DNA of 64,000 nucleotides from Paenibacillus sp. W2I17 (GTDB taxonomy: Bacteria; Bacillota; Bacilli; Paenibacillales; Paenibacillaceae): positions 3,038,001-3,102,000 of the forward strand of contig NZ_JAUSXM010000001.1 in NCBI RefSeq assembly GCF_030815985.1. The letters are read 5' to 3'. Shown piece after piece: positions 50,037-58,107 of this stretch (positions within the stretch are counted from its first letter, which is position 1; each line of letters starts with the position of its first letter). Position numbers and translations under genes: made by a program. Below the pieces are notes generated by a model, which saw nothing but the letters and a program-made list of their open reading frames with translations, searched no databases and was not told the DNA's origin.

Positions 50037-51596
50037 TTATGCATGTGCTTCTTGTTCATGATGTTCGGAAGACTCCGCCTTCAGCCCAGCAGCATTACAA
50101 GCTGCTACATAAGCAAGACCGGCAGCCATGACGATATCATTATGCGTTGCCGTTCCCCGGAACTCACGTCCTGCACGCTCCACGGTAACTACAGCTTCTG
50201 CACTTGCACCCTCTCCCCCACTCAAGGCATGCATCTCCATATCAACAAATGCAATATCATCGGAAATGCTCTGACCAATCGCACGGATGGTTGCATCCAC
50301 GGGTCCCCCGCCAACAGCGGAGTAAGATTGTTCTCCAGCGCTTGTGCGAATGCGAACGGCGGCCATTCGATCCGTCATGCTGCCCGCTGTCACCTGCAAT
50401 TCAACCAGTTCATAGTCCTGTGCAGGAATATTCATGGTCTGGCTAACCATCTGTAATAACTGGTCGTCACTGACCACTTTTTGCTGGTCTGCGGTTTCTT
50501 TGAACACCTCATACAATTGCTCCATCTGTTGCTCATCCGGCTCAAAACCATATTTGCGAACCCGATCCTTCAGGGCGTGACGACCGGAGTGTTTGCCCAG
50601 AATAATCATGCTGCGTGGAATACCCAGCGCTTCAGGGTCCATAATCTCATAGGTGTTCCGATTCTTAAGCAGACCATCCTGATGGATGCCAGATTCATGC
50701 TGGAATGCATTACGTCCCACCACTGGCTTGTTGTACGCAATCGGGAAGTGCATCGCACGGCTAATCTGACGTGAGGTCTCATACAGCTGATTCAGCTTAA
50801 TGTTCGTCGTTGCACCAATTGCGTCTCCCCGAGTCTCCAGCGCCATAATCAGCTCTTCCAGTGCACAGTTCCCCGTCCGTTCTCCGATACCATTGATAGT
50901 CACTTCAATCTGGGTAGCTCCATTGGCAATCGCAGCCAAGCTATTGGCTACGGCCAGGCCCAGATCATTATGACAGTGGGCACTATAGCGAACCTGATCG
51001 CCGCCTCTTGCACCCTCACGCACCCGACGGAACATCTCACCATACTCATGTGGCAGGGCATATCCTACCGTATCCGGCAGATTGATAATGCTCGCTCCAG
51101 CTTCAATGGCGACTTCAACCATTTCAATCAGATCGTCCATCTTGGTACGGGCAGCGTCCATCGCTGTGAACTCTACGATGTCCGTGAACTGGCGTGCATA
51201 AGATACCATCTCACGAGCGGTAGCCACCACTTCACTGCGCGGACGGCGCAGTTGATGCTCAATATGAATATCCGAAGAAGAGATAAACAGGTGAATTCGG
51301 CGCCGTGCTGCATCCGCTGTTGCTTGAACAGCTGCATCGATATCACCTTTGACCGCACGCGCGAATCCACAGATCTCCACGTTCTGCAACTGTCTCGAAA
51401 TCGCCTGAACCGCCGCGAACTCACCTGGACTGGAGATCGGGAATCCAGGCTCAATGACGTCGATACCCAGAGAAGCCAGTTGGTGTGCCAGTTCAATCTT
51501 TTGCTCGGGCTGCAGACTTGCTCCCGGTGCCTGTTCTCCATCACGCAGCGTTGTATCAAAAATCTCAATCATGCGTTTGTTATTAGTTGTTGTCAT
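50037..51596 (-). CDS. leuA: 2-isopropylmalate synthase
   Basis: A 519-residue LeuA: metal-binding FDTTLRDGEQAPG near the N-terminus, the aldolase-like TIM barrel (to about 290; HCHNDLGLAVANSLAA), and the C-terminal regulatory LeuA dimer domain (DYELVELQVTAGSMTDRMAAV) that binds leucine. It condenses acetyl-CoA and 2-oxoisovalerate in leucine synthesis. ATG 51596 fits GGAGG with eight bases spacing; an ATG at 51602 is too close. It stands alone, apart from leuBCD and ilv genes, behind two tandem T-boxes. The translated last residues are His/Glu-rich. Confidence 0.96.
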   Translation of the reverse strand: MTTTNNKRMIEIFDTTLRDGEQAPGASLQPEQKIELAHQLASLGIDVIEPGFPISSPGEFAAVQAISRQLQNVEICGFARAVKGDIDAAVQATADAARRRIHLFISSSDIHIEHQLRRPRSEVVATAREMVSYARQFTDIVEFTAMDAARTKMDDLIEMVEVAIEAGASIINLPDTVGYALPHEYGEMFRRVREGARGGDQVRYSAHCHNDLGLAVANSLAAIANGATQIEVTINGIGERTGNCALEELIMALETRGDAIGATTNIKLNQLYETSRQISRAMHFPIAYNKPVVGRNAFQHESGIHQDGLLKNRNTYEIMDPEALGIPRSMIILGKHSGRHALKDRVRKYGFEPDEQQMEQLYEVFKETADQQKVVSDDQLLQMVSQTMNIPAQDYELVELQVTAGSMTDRMAAVRIRTSAGEQSYSAVGGGPVDATIRAIGQSISDDIAFVDMEMHALSGGEGASAEAVVTVERAGREFRGTATHNDIVMAAGLAYVAACNAAGLKAESSEHHEQEAHA

Positions 51597-51912
51597 ATTC
51601 ATCAACCTCCATCAAATTTTTATAAATATTTTCGTTACGATCCACGTGCCACAGAACACCCGCTAATCGCCGTCCCTGTTGTTATATATTTTGTTTGTAA
51701 ACGCGTATGTTGTTTGTAGCTTAGTCCTGGGTGATCACTAATACCTGTTGAATGTTTAGTGCCTATACTTGTTGTTCAATGTTCATTACTCGTTCGTTGT
51801 ATATCCTGCTTACCTTCATGACAGAGTGTACGTCGACTTACACCCTGACCTTCTGATTCTCAATCTCCATATGGTTCTTCCCATGCCCACCCTGCTGCCG
51901 GCAGCAAACACA
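51597..51912. other. Untranslated gap between the T-boxes and leuA
   Basis: About 316 bases separate the proximal T-box terminator from the leuA start. A 22-codon frame (minus strand, MGRTIWRLRIRRSGCKSTYTLS) is preceded by AGGGTGGG but has no regulatory codon run. No third T-box and no CodY consensus were found. A second promoter here is possible but not clear. Confidence 0.4.
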
Positions 51913-52259
51913 AATAACCCGCCATCTCATATAAGAGACGGCGGGTTATTATCCCCTCCGCGGTACCACTCTCGCTTGATGGGCCAGGCTCGCGCCGGGC
52001 TCCATCCACCTCGTCGTCTCCGATCCGCTGGATGTACGTACACGCACGACACCACTGGAATTCGGAGAAACACCCTATAACGGGGGTTAACCGTTGCTGT
52101 GTAACACATGTTGTTGTCCATCAGGACAACTGGGCGATGGATATCGTCCCCACGCTTCCACAACTCCGTTCCCGGGCGAGATTCGAAGGATTCCAGCCAC
52201 TGCGTCGCACCACCCCGCAGCTCTCTGAGCGCTTTATCGTTCTACTGCTCCCGTTCATC
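51913..52259 (-). promoter_or_regulatory. T-box riboswitch 1 (proximal), leucine-specific
   Basis: On the minus strand the element opens with GATGAA (kink-turn) and AGTA, then AGAGAGC and GGTGGTGCGA in Stem I. The specifier CTC (Leu) is at 52178-52180 in GAATCTCGCCCG. The T-box sequence AGAGTGGTACCGCGG is at 51958-51972, and the GC-rich terminator hairpin at 51913-51950. Uncharged tRNA-Leu would pair with CTC and the T-box to allow readthrough into leuA. Confidence 0.93.
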
Positions 52260-52304
52260 ACATTTATAATATGACCTAACTTCATTCATCCTTATTTTGA
52301 AAAT

Positions 52305-52725
52305 CAAAAAAGCCTGCCACCTCATGCAATAATGCAAGAGACGACAGGCTGTTCACCTTCGCGGTACCACTCTTGTTGACTTCCTTCCTGTTCATTCAAG
52401 ACAACCCCTGAATGCTTTCGCATATCCGGATCACTTGAAGCAGCCTGAAAGCCCCCTCAGTTATCGTCAGTCGATCCTTGTAATAACGGTCCTACCGACA
52501 ACGGCCCATTCACGGAGGCAACCCGTAACCATGTACTTTGGGCCATGATCGGCCTTCGGATTCTCCCGGGGAGTCACCGTGTTCCATCGTTCCGCTTCCA
52601 GGTGAGTTTCAGGTTTCCTTCGACTGCGTTGCACCATACCGCAGCTCTCTAAGACCGGGAATGACCTTACTATTCCTGTTCATCGCGTTTATCAGTTCAG
52701 GAATCTGAATTCCTGTTTAAATTTG
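52305..52725 (-). promoter_or_regulatory. T-box riboswitch 2 (distal), leucine-specific
   Basis: Minus-strand GATGAACAGG and ATAGTA, then AGAGAGCTGCGG and TGGTGCAACG, precede the specifier CTC (52604-52606) in GAAACTCACCTG. The T-box AGAGTGGTACCGCGAAGG is near 52355-52373, followed by a terminator stem AGCCTG/CAGGCT (52305-52350) and T run. Both T-boxes read the same amino acid and lie head to tail, so both must be satisfied for leuA expression from the upstream promoter. Confidence 0.93.
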
Positions 52726-52731
52726 TAACTA

Positions 52732-52761
52732 AATATACATTCTTTACATCCCTGCTGTCAA
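52732..52761 (-). promoter_or_regulatory. SigA-type promoter for the tandem T-box leader and leuA
   Basis: TTGACA (52756-52761) and TATATT (52732-52737) on the minus strand are 18 bases apart, just beyond the end of tsaD and immediately before T-box 2. Confidence 0.88.
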
Positions 52762-52783
52762 CTCTTAATCTCAAACTGCTTGC

Positions 52784-53839
52784 CTATACGGACTGAACGG
52801 ACCATTCCTCCAGGGAAAGTCCCGGATCTGCCTTCGCATCAAATTCAGCAATTTCTCCCCGCTGCCATTTCAGATACGCAGCTGCTCCTATCATGGCCGC
52901 ATTATCCGTACAATATTCCATTGGCGGGATTAACAGTTCAAGCCCTTCCTTCGTGCATCGCTCCTGTAATGCCGAGCGTAACCCCCGGTTAGCTGCAACA
53001 CCACCGCATAATAACAGTTGACGTGAACCATATTCACGAACTGCTCTAACCGCTTTCTCCACCAGTACTTCAACAACAGCTTCCTGGAAACCACGTGCAA
53101 CCGCAGAAGGCTCCAAGGTTTCTCCGCGCATTTTGGCCTGGTTGAGCACATTCAGTACAGCAGACTTCAGACCACTGAGACTGAAATCGTACGAACCTGC
53201 TTCCAGCCATACCCGTGGTAATGGCACTACATCCTCCGCTTCAGATGCCATTCGGTCCACATGCGGGCCACCCGGATAAGGACAACCCAATGCACGTGCT
53301 ACTTTGTCATACGCTTCGCCTACAGCATCATCACGTGTACGACCAATCAGTTTGAACTTACCCTCGGATTCCATATGCACGAGTTCTGTATGTCCACCAG
53401 ATACGACCAGTGCCATAGCCGGATATTGCAGTTCATGAGTAAGTCGGTTGGCATAGATATGCCCCGCAATATGATGTGTACCAATGAGCGGTTTGCCCAG
53501 TGCCATCGCCATCGTTTTGGCCGCAACGATACCCACCAGCAGTGCTCCGACCAGCCCAGGCCCCTGTGTTACGGCAATTGCACTTAGATCACGTGGACGA
53601 ATGCCGGACTGTTCGATCGCCTGTTCCAGCATCAACGTAATGACTTCAACGTGTTTGCGTGAAGCCACTTCAGGTACAACACCACCAAATGCCTTATGCG
53701 TCTCGATCTGACTTGAGATCAGATTGGACAGCACTTCCCGTCCATCTTTGACTACTGCTACCGATGTTTCATCACAGCTTGTCTCCACCGCCAAAATATA
53801 GGATGGTGCAGAATTTATTTTTTCATTGAGTTCGTTCAT
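52784..53839 (-). CDS. tsaD: tRNA t6A37 threonylcarbamoyltransferase TsaD
   Basis: A 351-residue ASKHA-fold protein. N-terminal ILAVETSCDETSVAVVKDG, metal-binding THHIAGHIYANRL, ALVVSGGHTELV and LLLCGGVAANRGLR are present. TsaD transfers threonylcarbamoyl to A37 of ANN-decoding tRNAs, using TsaB and TsaE. ATG 53839 overlaps the rimI stop as ATGA. It is the last gene of the tsaE-tsaB-rimI-tsaD operon, a conserved order in Bacillales. Confidence 0.97.
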   Translation of the reverse strand: MNELNEKINSAPSYILAVETSCDETSVAVVKDGREVLSNLISSQIETHKAFGGVVPEVASRKHVEVITLMLEQAIEQSGIRPRDLSAIAVTQGPGLVGALLVGIVAAKTMAMALGKPLIGTHHIAGHIYANRLTHELQYPAMALVVSGGHTELVHMESEGKFKLIGRTRDDAVGEAYDKVARALGCPYPGGPHVDRMASEAEDVVPLPRVWLEAGSYDFSLSGLKSAVLNVLNQAKMRGETLEPSAVARGFQEAVVEVLVEKAVRAVREYGSRQLLLCGGVAANRGLRSALQERCTKEGLELLIPPMEYCTDNAAMIGAAAYLKWQRGEIAEFDAKADPGLSLEEWSVQSV

Positions 53840-54357
53840 GAATCCAGTACGCTTCCTTCCTCTTCGCCGCTCCGGCCTGCAGACGGCAAGTTCGCCCACA
53901 TAATCATCGCATCTTCCCCATTATCGGAGTAATACCCTTTACGAAGACCCGCCGATTCAAACCCTTTTTTCTGATATAAACGCTGAGCAATGCTGTTCGA
54001 GACTCTGACCTCCAGCGTCATTCGTTCCATCCCGAGATAAGCCGCTGTGCTCATTAATTCATCCAGTAACTTTTCGCCAAGCTTGCGTCCACGATACGCG
54101 CCTCTGACTGCAATATTGGTAATATGGGCTTCATCCATGATTGTCCACATACCTGCATAGCCGATGGCTTTTCCTTCTAATTCCATCACCATATATTTAG
54201 CAAAATGATTGTGTGTCAATTCATTTTGAAATGCTTCTTCCGTCCAGGGCAGGGTAAAGGCCTCATGTTCAATCTCCATCACATCGGGAATATCCGCGAG
54301 TGTCATGAACCTGAACTGAAGCGTTGCTTCCTGCTTATTATTCGCCACATTGTCCAT
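53836..54357 (-). CDS. rimI: Ribosomal protein bS18-alanine N-acetyltransferase RimI
   Basis: A 173-residue GNAT enzyme with the RimI pattern: MTLADIPDVMEIEHEAFTLPW, the CoA-binding ITNIAVRGAYRGRKLGEKLL and LEVRVSNSIAQRLYQKKGFE, then GLRKGYYSDNGEDAMIMW. RimI acetylates the N-terminal Ala of bS18. GGGGAGGGG lies shortly before ATG 54357. The C-terminal Ser/Gly/Glu-rich tail (SAGRSGEEEG) is not conserved and covers the coupling to tsaD. Confidence 0.93.
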   Translation of the reverse strand: MDNVANNKQEATLQFRFMTLADIPDVMEIEHEAFTLPWTEEAFQNELTHNHFAKYMVMELEGKAIGYAGMWTIMDEAHITNIAVRGAYRGRKLGEKLLDELMSTAAYLGMERMTLEVRVSNSIAQRLYQKKGFESAGLRKGYYSDNGEDAMIMWANLPSAGRSGEEEGSVLDS

Positions 54358-54382
54358 CTGCTTCCCCTCCCCTTTAGTGCGT

Positions 54383-54588
54383 GTTCAAAAAGACCGGTTT
54401 TCAGTACCGAGAAGATGGGATGAAGCTAGAAATGGAGTAGCGGAGCGTAGGGTAAACTACGTGAGCAACCACAATGTTTCCAAAGGAAACATACTTCGTA
54501 AGCCTCCCGCTTATTTCGGCTGAATTCCATATTCGATGCTGATGATGCCACCAGGTATCCTTCGTAATCAATAGCGGACTTTTTGAAC
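54383..54588. mobile_element. 206-bp MITE-like repeat element inside the tsa operon
   Basis: The element is bounded by inverted GTTCAAAAAG ends: GTTCAAAAAGACCGG at 54383-54397 and, on the other strand, GTTCAAAAAGTCCGC from 54588. Inside are a perfect hairpin ATGTTTCC-AAA-GGAAACAT and a smaller CGTAG/CTACG stem. It carries no gene of its own. It fits exactly between the tsaB stop (54597) and rimI. From memory, similar sequences with these ends recur in Paenibacillus genomes; this needs a search. Transcription of the operon must pass through it. Confidence 0.6.
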
Positions 54589-54596
54589 AACCTCTT

Positions 54597-55451
54597 TTAG
54601 CCTTTGCGCAGCAGATTGGCTTCCGCTTCAGACAGCTGGGTGTAGTTCGGCACCAGCGCATGCACGTCATCACGCTGACCTGCAAGCAGCGCCGCGGCAC
54701 CAAGGCGCCCAACCCAGCGGCCTTCCAGCTCATAAGGTACGAGCTGGAGCGCCGTTCCTGCGGGGCAGCGAAGCTCCGCCGCTGCCGCAGCATGAGGGCC
54801 CGTCTCGCCGACGATCCAGACGGCTGCGGGCCGCTCTTCCGGCGCCGCCTCCGCCATGCGGGCGGCGAGGGCTTCCAGCCATCCGTCCATCTTGCGGATG
54901 GCATCAGGCGCCAGACGCCGGGGCGCATCGCTCCCGGCGGAGGCAAACAGCGCGGTGCACGCTTGACCGCGCCGTGCATCCACAAGCGGAACGATCCAGT
55001 GGACTGGGACAGCACCTGTGCTGCCCTGGTCCGCGGATGGCGTTCCGCCAGCCCCCGCTGCGGCATCCTCTGCCGCAGCTTCCGCCTTGGCGGCAAGGCC
55101 GCTGTGCCAGCCGCCCCAGGCGATGGCCTGAAGGCTGGACACCCCGGCTACAGGGATGTCCCACGCCCAGGCCAGTGTCTTCGCCGCAGTCACCGCAATG
55201 CGGATGCCCGTGTACGAGCCTGGGCCAACGCCAACGGCAATGCCGTCCAGTTGGCCAGGCTGTGTGTTGCTGGCGGCCAGCAGCTGCTCCATTACCGGTA
55301 CAACGTGTACCGAATGGTTACGCTCAGCCCGTTCATTGCGTTCTTCCAGAAGCGCATGATCTTCCATCATCGCAGCTGCCATCACTGCGGTGGACGTATC
55401 CAACGCCAAAAACCGCTGACGCGGCTCTTTTTGTAAATCTTCCATCATCAT
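54597..55451 (-). CDS. tsaB: tRNA t6A37 biosynthesis protein TsaB, with Ala-rich GC-rich insertion
   Basis: A 284-residue ASKHA-like protein with FLALDTSTAVMAAAMMEDHA, NHSVHVVPVMEQLLAASN and the core GVGPGSYTGIRIAVTAAKTLAWA. It is the scaffold partner of TsaD. It is longer than the usual 230-240 residues: residues from about 115 to 240 contain Ala/Glu/Gly-rich stretches (AKAEAAAEDAAAGAGG, MAEAAPEERPAAV), and the DNA there is visibly more GC-rich than its neighbours. ATG 55451 overlaps the tsaE stop (ATGA); two more ATGs follow. Confidence 0.92.
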   Translation of the reverse strand: MMMEDLQKEPRQRFLALDTSTAVMAAAMMEDHALLEERNERAERNHSVHVVPVMEQLLAASNTQPGQLDGIAVGVGPGSYTGIRIAVTAAKTLAWAWDIPVAGVSSLQAIAWGGWHSGLAAKAEAAAEDAAAGAGGTPSADQGSTGAVPVHWIVPLVDARRGQACTALFASAGSDAPRRLAPDAIRKMDGWLEALAARMAEAAPEERPAAVWIVGETGPHAAAAAELRCPAGTALQLVPYELEGRWVGRLGAAALLAGQRDDVHALVPNYTQLSEAEANLLRKG

Positions 55452-55930
55452 TTGACTCCATTCTGTCTGAACTGTCGGCACATGGCTGCATAATTCTCGC
55501 CGTACCCATCCAGTGTAATCGTTCGATCCTCCAGGCCCGTTGTTTCAATCTGCACATGCAAGTGCTCTTGCGGCAGCAATTCAGGAATGATACTCGACCA
55601 CTCCACCAGACTGACTCCGGCTCCATAGAAATATTCATCAAGTCCAAGCTCATCCGCTTCTTCCAGCGATATGCGATATACATCCATGTGATATAAAGGC
55701 AGACGCCCTTCGTACTCCTTGATTAGTGTGAATGTGGGACTGCTTACCACATCACGTACACCCAAATGCCAGGCAAATTTCTGTGAAAATGCCGTTTTTC
55801 CCGCGCCCAGATCACCATCCAGAGCAATCACCATACCGGCGTTTGCCAGTCTGGCGAGTGCGGACGCGAGCAATTCTGTATCTGCAATGCCATGGGATTG
55901 ATACACCCACTGCTCGTGCGTCTGATTCAA
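55448..55930 (-). CDS. tsaE: tRNA t6A37 biosynthesis ATPase TsaE
   Basis: A P-loop ATPase with Walker A GDLGAGKTAFSQ, SPTFTLIKEYEG, the metal-site YHMDVYRI and SLVEWSSIIPELLP. TsaE drives the TsaBD cycle. The start is taken as TTG 55930 (MNQTHEQW), since AGGTGGGG lies correctly before it; a GTG at 55942 is the alternative but lacks a ribosome site. It is the first gene of its operon. Confidence 0.93.
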   Translation of the reverse strand: MNQTHEQWVYQSHGIADTELLASALARLANAGMVIALDGDLGAGKTAFSQKFAWHLGVRDVVSSPTFTLIKEYEGRLPLYHMDVYRISLEEADELGLDEYFYGAGVSLVEWSSIIPELLPQEHLHVQIETTGLEDRTITLDGYGENYAAMCRQFRQNGVK

Positions 55931-55980
55931 TATTCGCCCCACCTTTGGCGGTCCAGCCGCCTGAGTTCACTTTGAACCTT

Positions 55981-56009
55981 ATTATATCGGTCCCTTTCTT
56001 CCCCCGCAA
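55981..56009 (-). promoter_or_regulatory. SigA-type promoter of the tsaE-tsaB-rimI-tsaD operon
   Basis: TTGCGG (56004-56009) and TATAAT (55981-55986) on the minus strand, 17 bases apart, lie 50 bases before tsaE. Confidence 0.75.
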
Positions 56010-56099
56010 CATCCAAGGAGGCAAGCGGAAATATAACATGCATTATTAGACGTGTCACAAGACTCGCTTCCTTCGAAGTTTCAGACACCCACTAGGAAA

Positions 56100-56131
56100 A
56101 ACCAAAAACCGGCACCTCTCGGTACCGGCCG
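56100..56131 (-). terminator. Terminator of sspH
   Basis: CCGG-AC and GT-CCGG form a stem; the minus strand continues TTTTTGGTTTTT. Confidence 0.7.
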
Positions 56132-56196
56132 TGTTATGCATAAATTTCAGCTATTATTCATTCTCGAATCCCTCAATAACTATATGCTACTTGTAT

Positions 56197-56376
56197 CTAC
56201 TCCTCCAAACGATCCACACGTACCGTATGGGTATTTCCCGGGTTACTGCCCACCTGAACGGTTGCCATGCCATTGGCTTCATCCACACTCTCGATCCAGA
56301 CCGGATCTCCTTCCAGCGTAACAGCAATGGTATCCTTCGAATCATAGATCGCCTTGGCGCGCTTCGCATCCATCAT
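56197..56376 (-). CDS. sspH: Small acid-soluble spore protein, H-type
   Basis: A 59-residue SspH-family protein: MMDAKRAKAIYDSKDTIAVT, then DPVWIESVDEANGMATVQV and HTVRVDRLEE, matching the conserved SspH pattern. H-type SASPs are minor spore core proteins made in the forespore under SigG. I use ATG 56376, placed ten bases after GGGGAG; ATG 56385 is too close to it. The gene begins one base after the stop of the gene upstream, so both are probably co-translated. The SspH call implies an endospore former. Confidence 0.92.
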   Translation of the reverse strand: MMDAKRAKAIYDSKDTIAVTLEGDPVWIESVDEANGMATVQVGSNPGNTHTVRVDRLEE

Positions 56377-56377
56377 T

Positions 56378-56674
56378 TTATTCATACTCCCCTTCCGGAT
56401 CTTCGTGGTCTTCCCTAATCATGGTGTCTGTTGTGCTATCACCAATATAACCGTTATCTTCCGTAACCTGTCCCCCGCCTAACCCTTCATTCACCATCCG
56501 GTCAATGTCGAGCATGAAGGACTCCCGATCAAGGGGCAATTCTTCCGAAGTGACCGCTTCCCAGTTTACAGCTGTAGCAGGTGTATAGAATTCTTCAGCA
56601 CTTTCGGCTTCGGCAAGAGGATACGGAGAAAATGCATGCTTGTGTGCTTCTTCCTCATCACGTCTGTTCTTCAA
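56378..56674 (-). CDS. Acidic protein of unknown function co-transcribed with sspH
   Basis: About 98 residues from a TTG start at 56674 with GGAGGT six bases upstream; the ORF extending to 56692 begins before that ribosome site. The sequence is strongly acidic (DEEEAHKHAFSPYPLAEAESAEEFY; EDNGYIGDSTTDTMIREDHEDPEGEYE), hydrophilic and probably disordered. Its coupling to sspH suggests a sporulation role, which is inference. No family recognised. Confidence 0.65.
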   Translation of the reverse strand: MKNRRDEEEAHKHAFSPYPLAEAESAEEFYTPATAVNWEAVTSEELPLDRESFMLDIDRMVNEGLGGGQVTEDNGYIGDSTTDTMIREDHEDPEGEYE

Positions 56675-56875
56675 TATTGCACCTCCCGGCATATGTGCTG
56701 CGAGAATAACTACCTATCCCATGCTCGTCTTCCTGTCGGAATCCAAACATGTTTCTGTTATCATCCCCGAGTCTCGTCGAACCATACGAATTCGTTCGTC
56801 TACAAGACGATTATCCATCACACCAGATGCCCATACTATTGAATAAAAAGGTACCTCAATGAAAGGAGCCGATCT

Positions 56876-57790
56876 ATGCATACCGTCTGGAAAGGTGCAA
56901 TCAGTTTTGGCCTTGTGCATGTCCCTGTCAAAATGTTCTCGGCTACCGAAGACAAAGACATCTCGATGCGCTATATCCATAAAGTCTGCGGCAGCCCGCT
57001 CGCTTATGTTCGTCAATGTCCCTCATGTGAAGTGGACGTCAAGTGGGAAGAGATCACCAAAGGCTATGAATATGAAAAAGGAAAGTTTGTTCTCTTCGAG
57101 AAAGATGAATTGGAAGCGTTAAATGATTCCACCAGCAAAACCATTACCATACTGGATTTTGTCGACTTGACTGAGATTGATCCGATCTATTTCCAGAAAA
57201 CATATTACCTATCGCCCGATCAGGCGGGTGGAAATGCCTACCAGCTCTTGATGAACGCCATGCGGGATACCGGCAAAATTGGCATCGCCAAAATCTCCAT
57301 TCGCTCGAAGAGCAGCCTGGCTGCCATACGCGTGCTGGAAGATTGCCTCTCCATGGAGACGATTTTCTATCCGGACGAGATTCGTCCTGTCTCCCAGGTG
57401 CCCAACTTGCCGGAAGTGCAGAACGTGAATGAAAAGGAACTCACGATGGCAAAGCTGTTGATTGATCAATTGTCCACACCTTTTGAACCCGGTAAATACA
57501 CCGATGACTATCGCAGCAAACTGCTGGATCTTATCCAGCACAAAGTGGCAGGCGAAGAAATCAAGATTGCTCCAGCCAAACCTGAAGCCAATGTGATGGA
57601 TTTGATGGCAGCCTTGCAGGCAAGTATCGAGGCCGTGAAGCCTATTCCGGCTGACCCTGGGACAACAATGGCTAAGCCTAAGAAACGTGCACCGCGAAAA
57701 ACGCCCGCTCAAGCGGTTGCCGGAGGCGAATCCGATACACCTGCTGCACCAGCCAAAAGAAAAAAGGCGACACCCAAACCAAAAGTTTGA
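56876..57790 (+). CDS. ku: Non-homologous end joining protein Ku
   Basis: A 304-residue bacterial Ku with the core MHTVWKGAISFGLVHVPVK, HKVCGSPLAYVRQCPSCEV, YYLSPDQAGGNAYQLLMNAM and SMETIFYPDEIRP. Ku dimers ring DNA ends and recruit LigD. The C-terminal 60 residues are Lys/Pro/Ala-rich (PKKRAPRKTPAQA, KRKKATPKPK), the basic tail known to aid DNA binding. AAAGGAG precedes ATG 56876. In B. subtilis ku and ligD repair breaks in germinating spores; here the ligase genes lie 2.5 kb downstream on the same strand with catE and a GerAB gene between. Confidence 0.95.
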   Translation: MHTVWKGAISFGLVHVPVKMFSATEDKDISMRYIHKVCGSPLAYVRQCPSCEVDVKWEEITKGYEYEKGKFVLFEKDELEALNDSTSKTITILDFVDLTEIDPIYFQKTYYLSPDQAGGNAYQLLMNAMRDTGKIGIAKISIRSKSSLAAIRVLEDCLSMETIFYPDEIRPVSQVPNLPEVQNVNEKELTMAKLLIDQLSTPFEPGKYTDDYRSKLLDLIQHKVAGEEIKIAPAKPEANVMDLMAALQASIEAVKPIPADPGTTMAKPKKRAPRKTPAQAVAGGESDTPAAPAKRKKATPKPKV

Positions 57791-57845
57791 CTGTCGCCCA
57801 GGCAAGAACGATTCCATTATATAACTCATGTAATGATGTTTACTC

Positions 57846-57875
57846 CGATCCGGCTTCACAGTCGGATTTTTTTGT
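57846..57875 (+). terminator. Terminator of ku
   Basis: ATCCG pairs with CGGAT around a ten-base loop, followed by seven T residues. Confidence 0.75.
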
Positions 57876-58107
57876 TTTACAGAACTATTGAAGCAGTTCT
57901 AGTCAATAAAACTCCAGTTATAATTGCAAAATGCGATTGACGAAAGCTGATTTATATTTTATATTAACTTATGAAAAGTAACTTATTTATGAATATACAG
58001 TCACCCTGTAATTCTGATTCAACAGTATGCAATTAAATAATCCGTTTTCAACACACATACACAATCAAACGAGAACCCATAATATCTATTATCAGGAGGA
58101 AACAATC

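Noticed and set aside
51735..51880. Leader peptide of 22 codons upstream of leuA
   Set aside because: It has a possible ribosome site, but few Leu codons and no neighbouring attenuator, so it does not look like a classical amino-acid attenuation peptide.
54401..55096. A 231-codon minus-strand ORF across the tsaB end and the repeat element
   Set aside because: It is out of frame with tsaB, runs through the MITE-like element, and is rich in Arg/Pro/Ser as expected for a shadow frame in GC-rich DNA.
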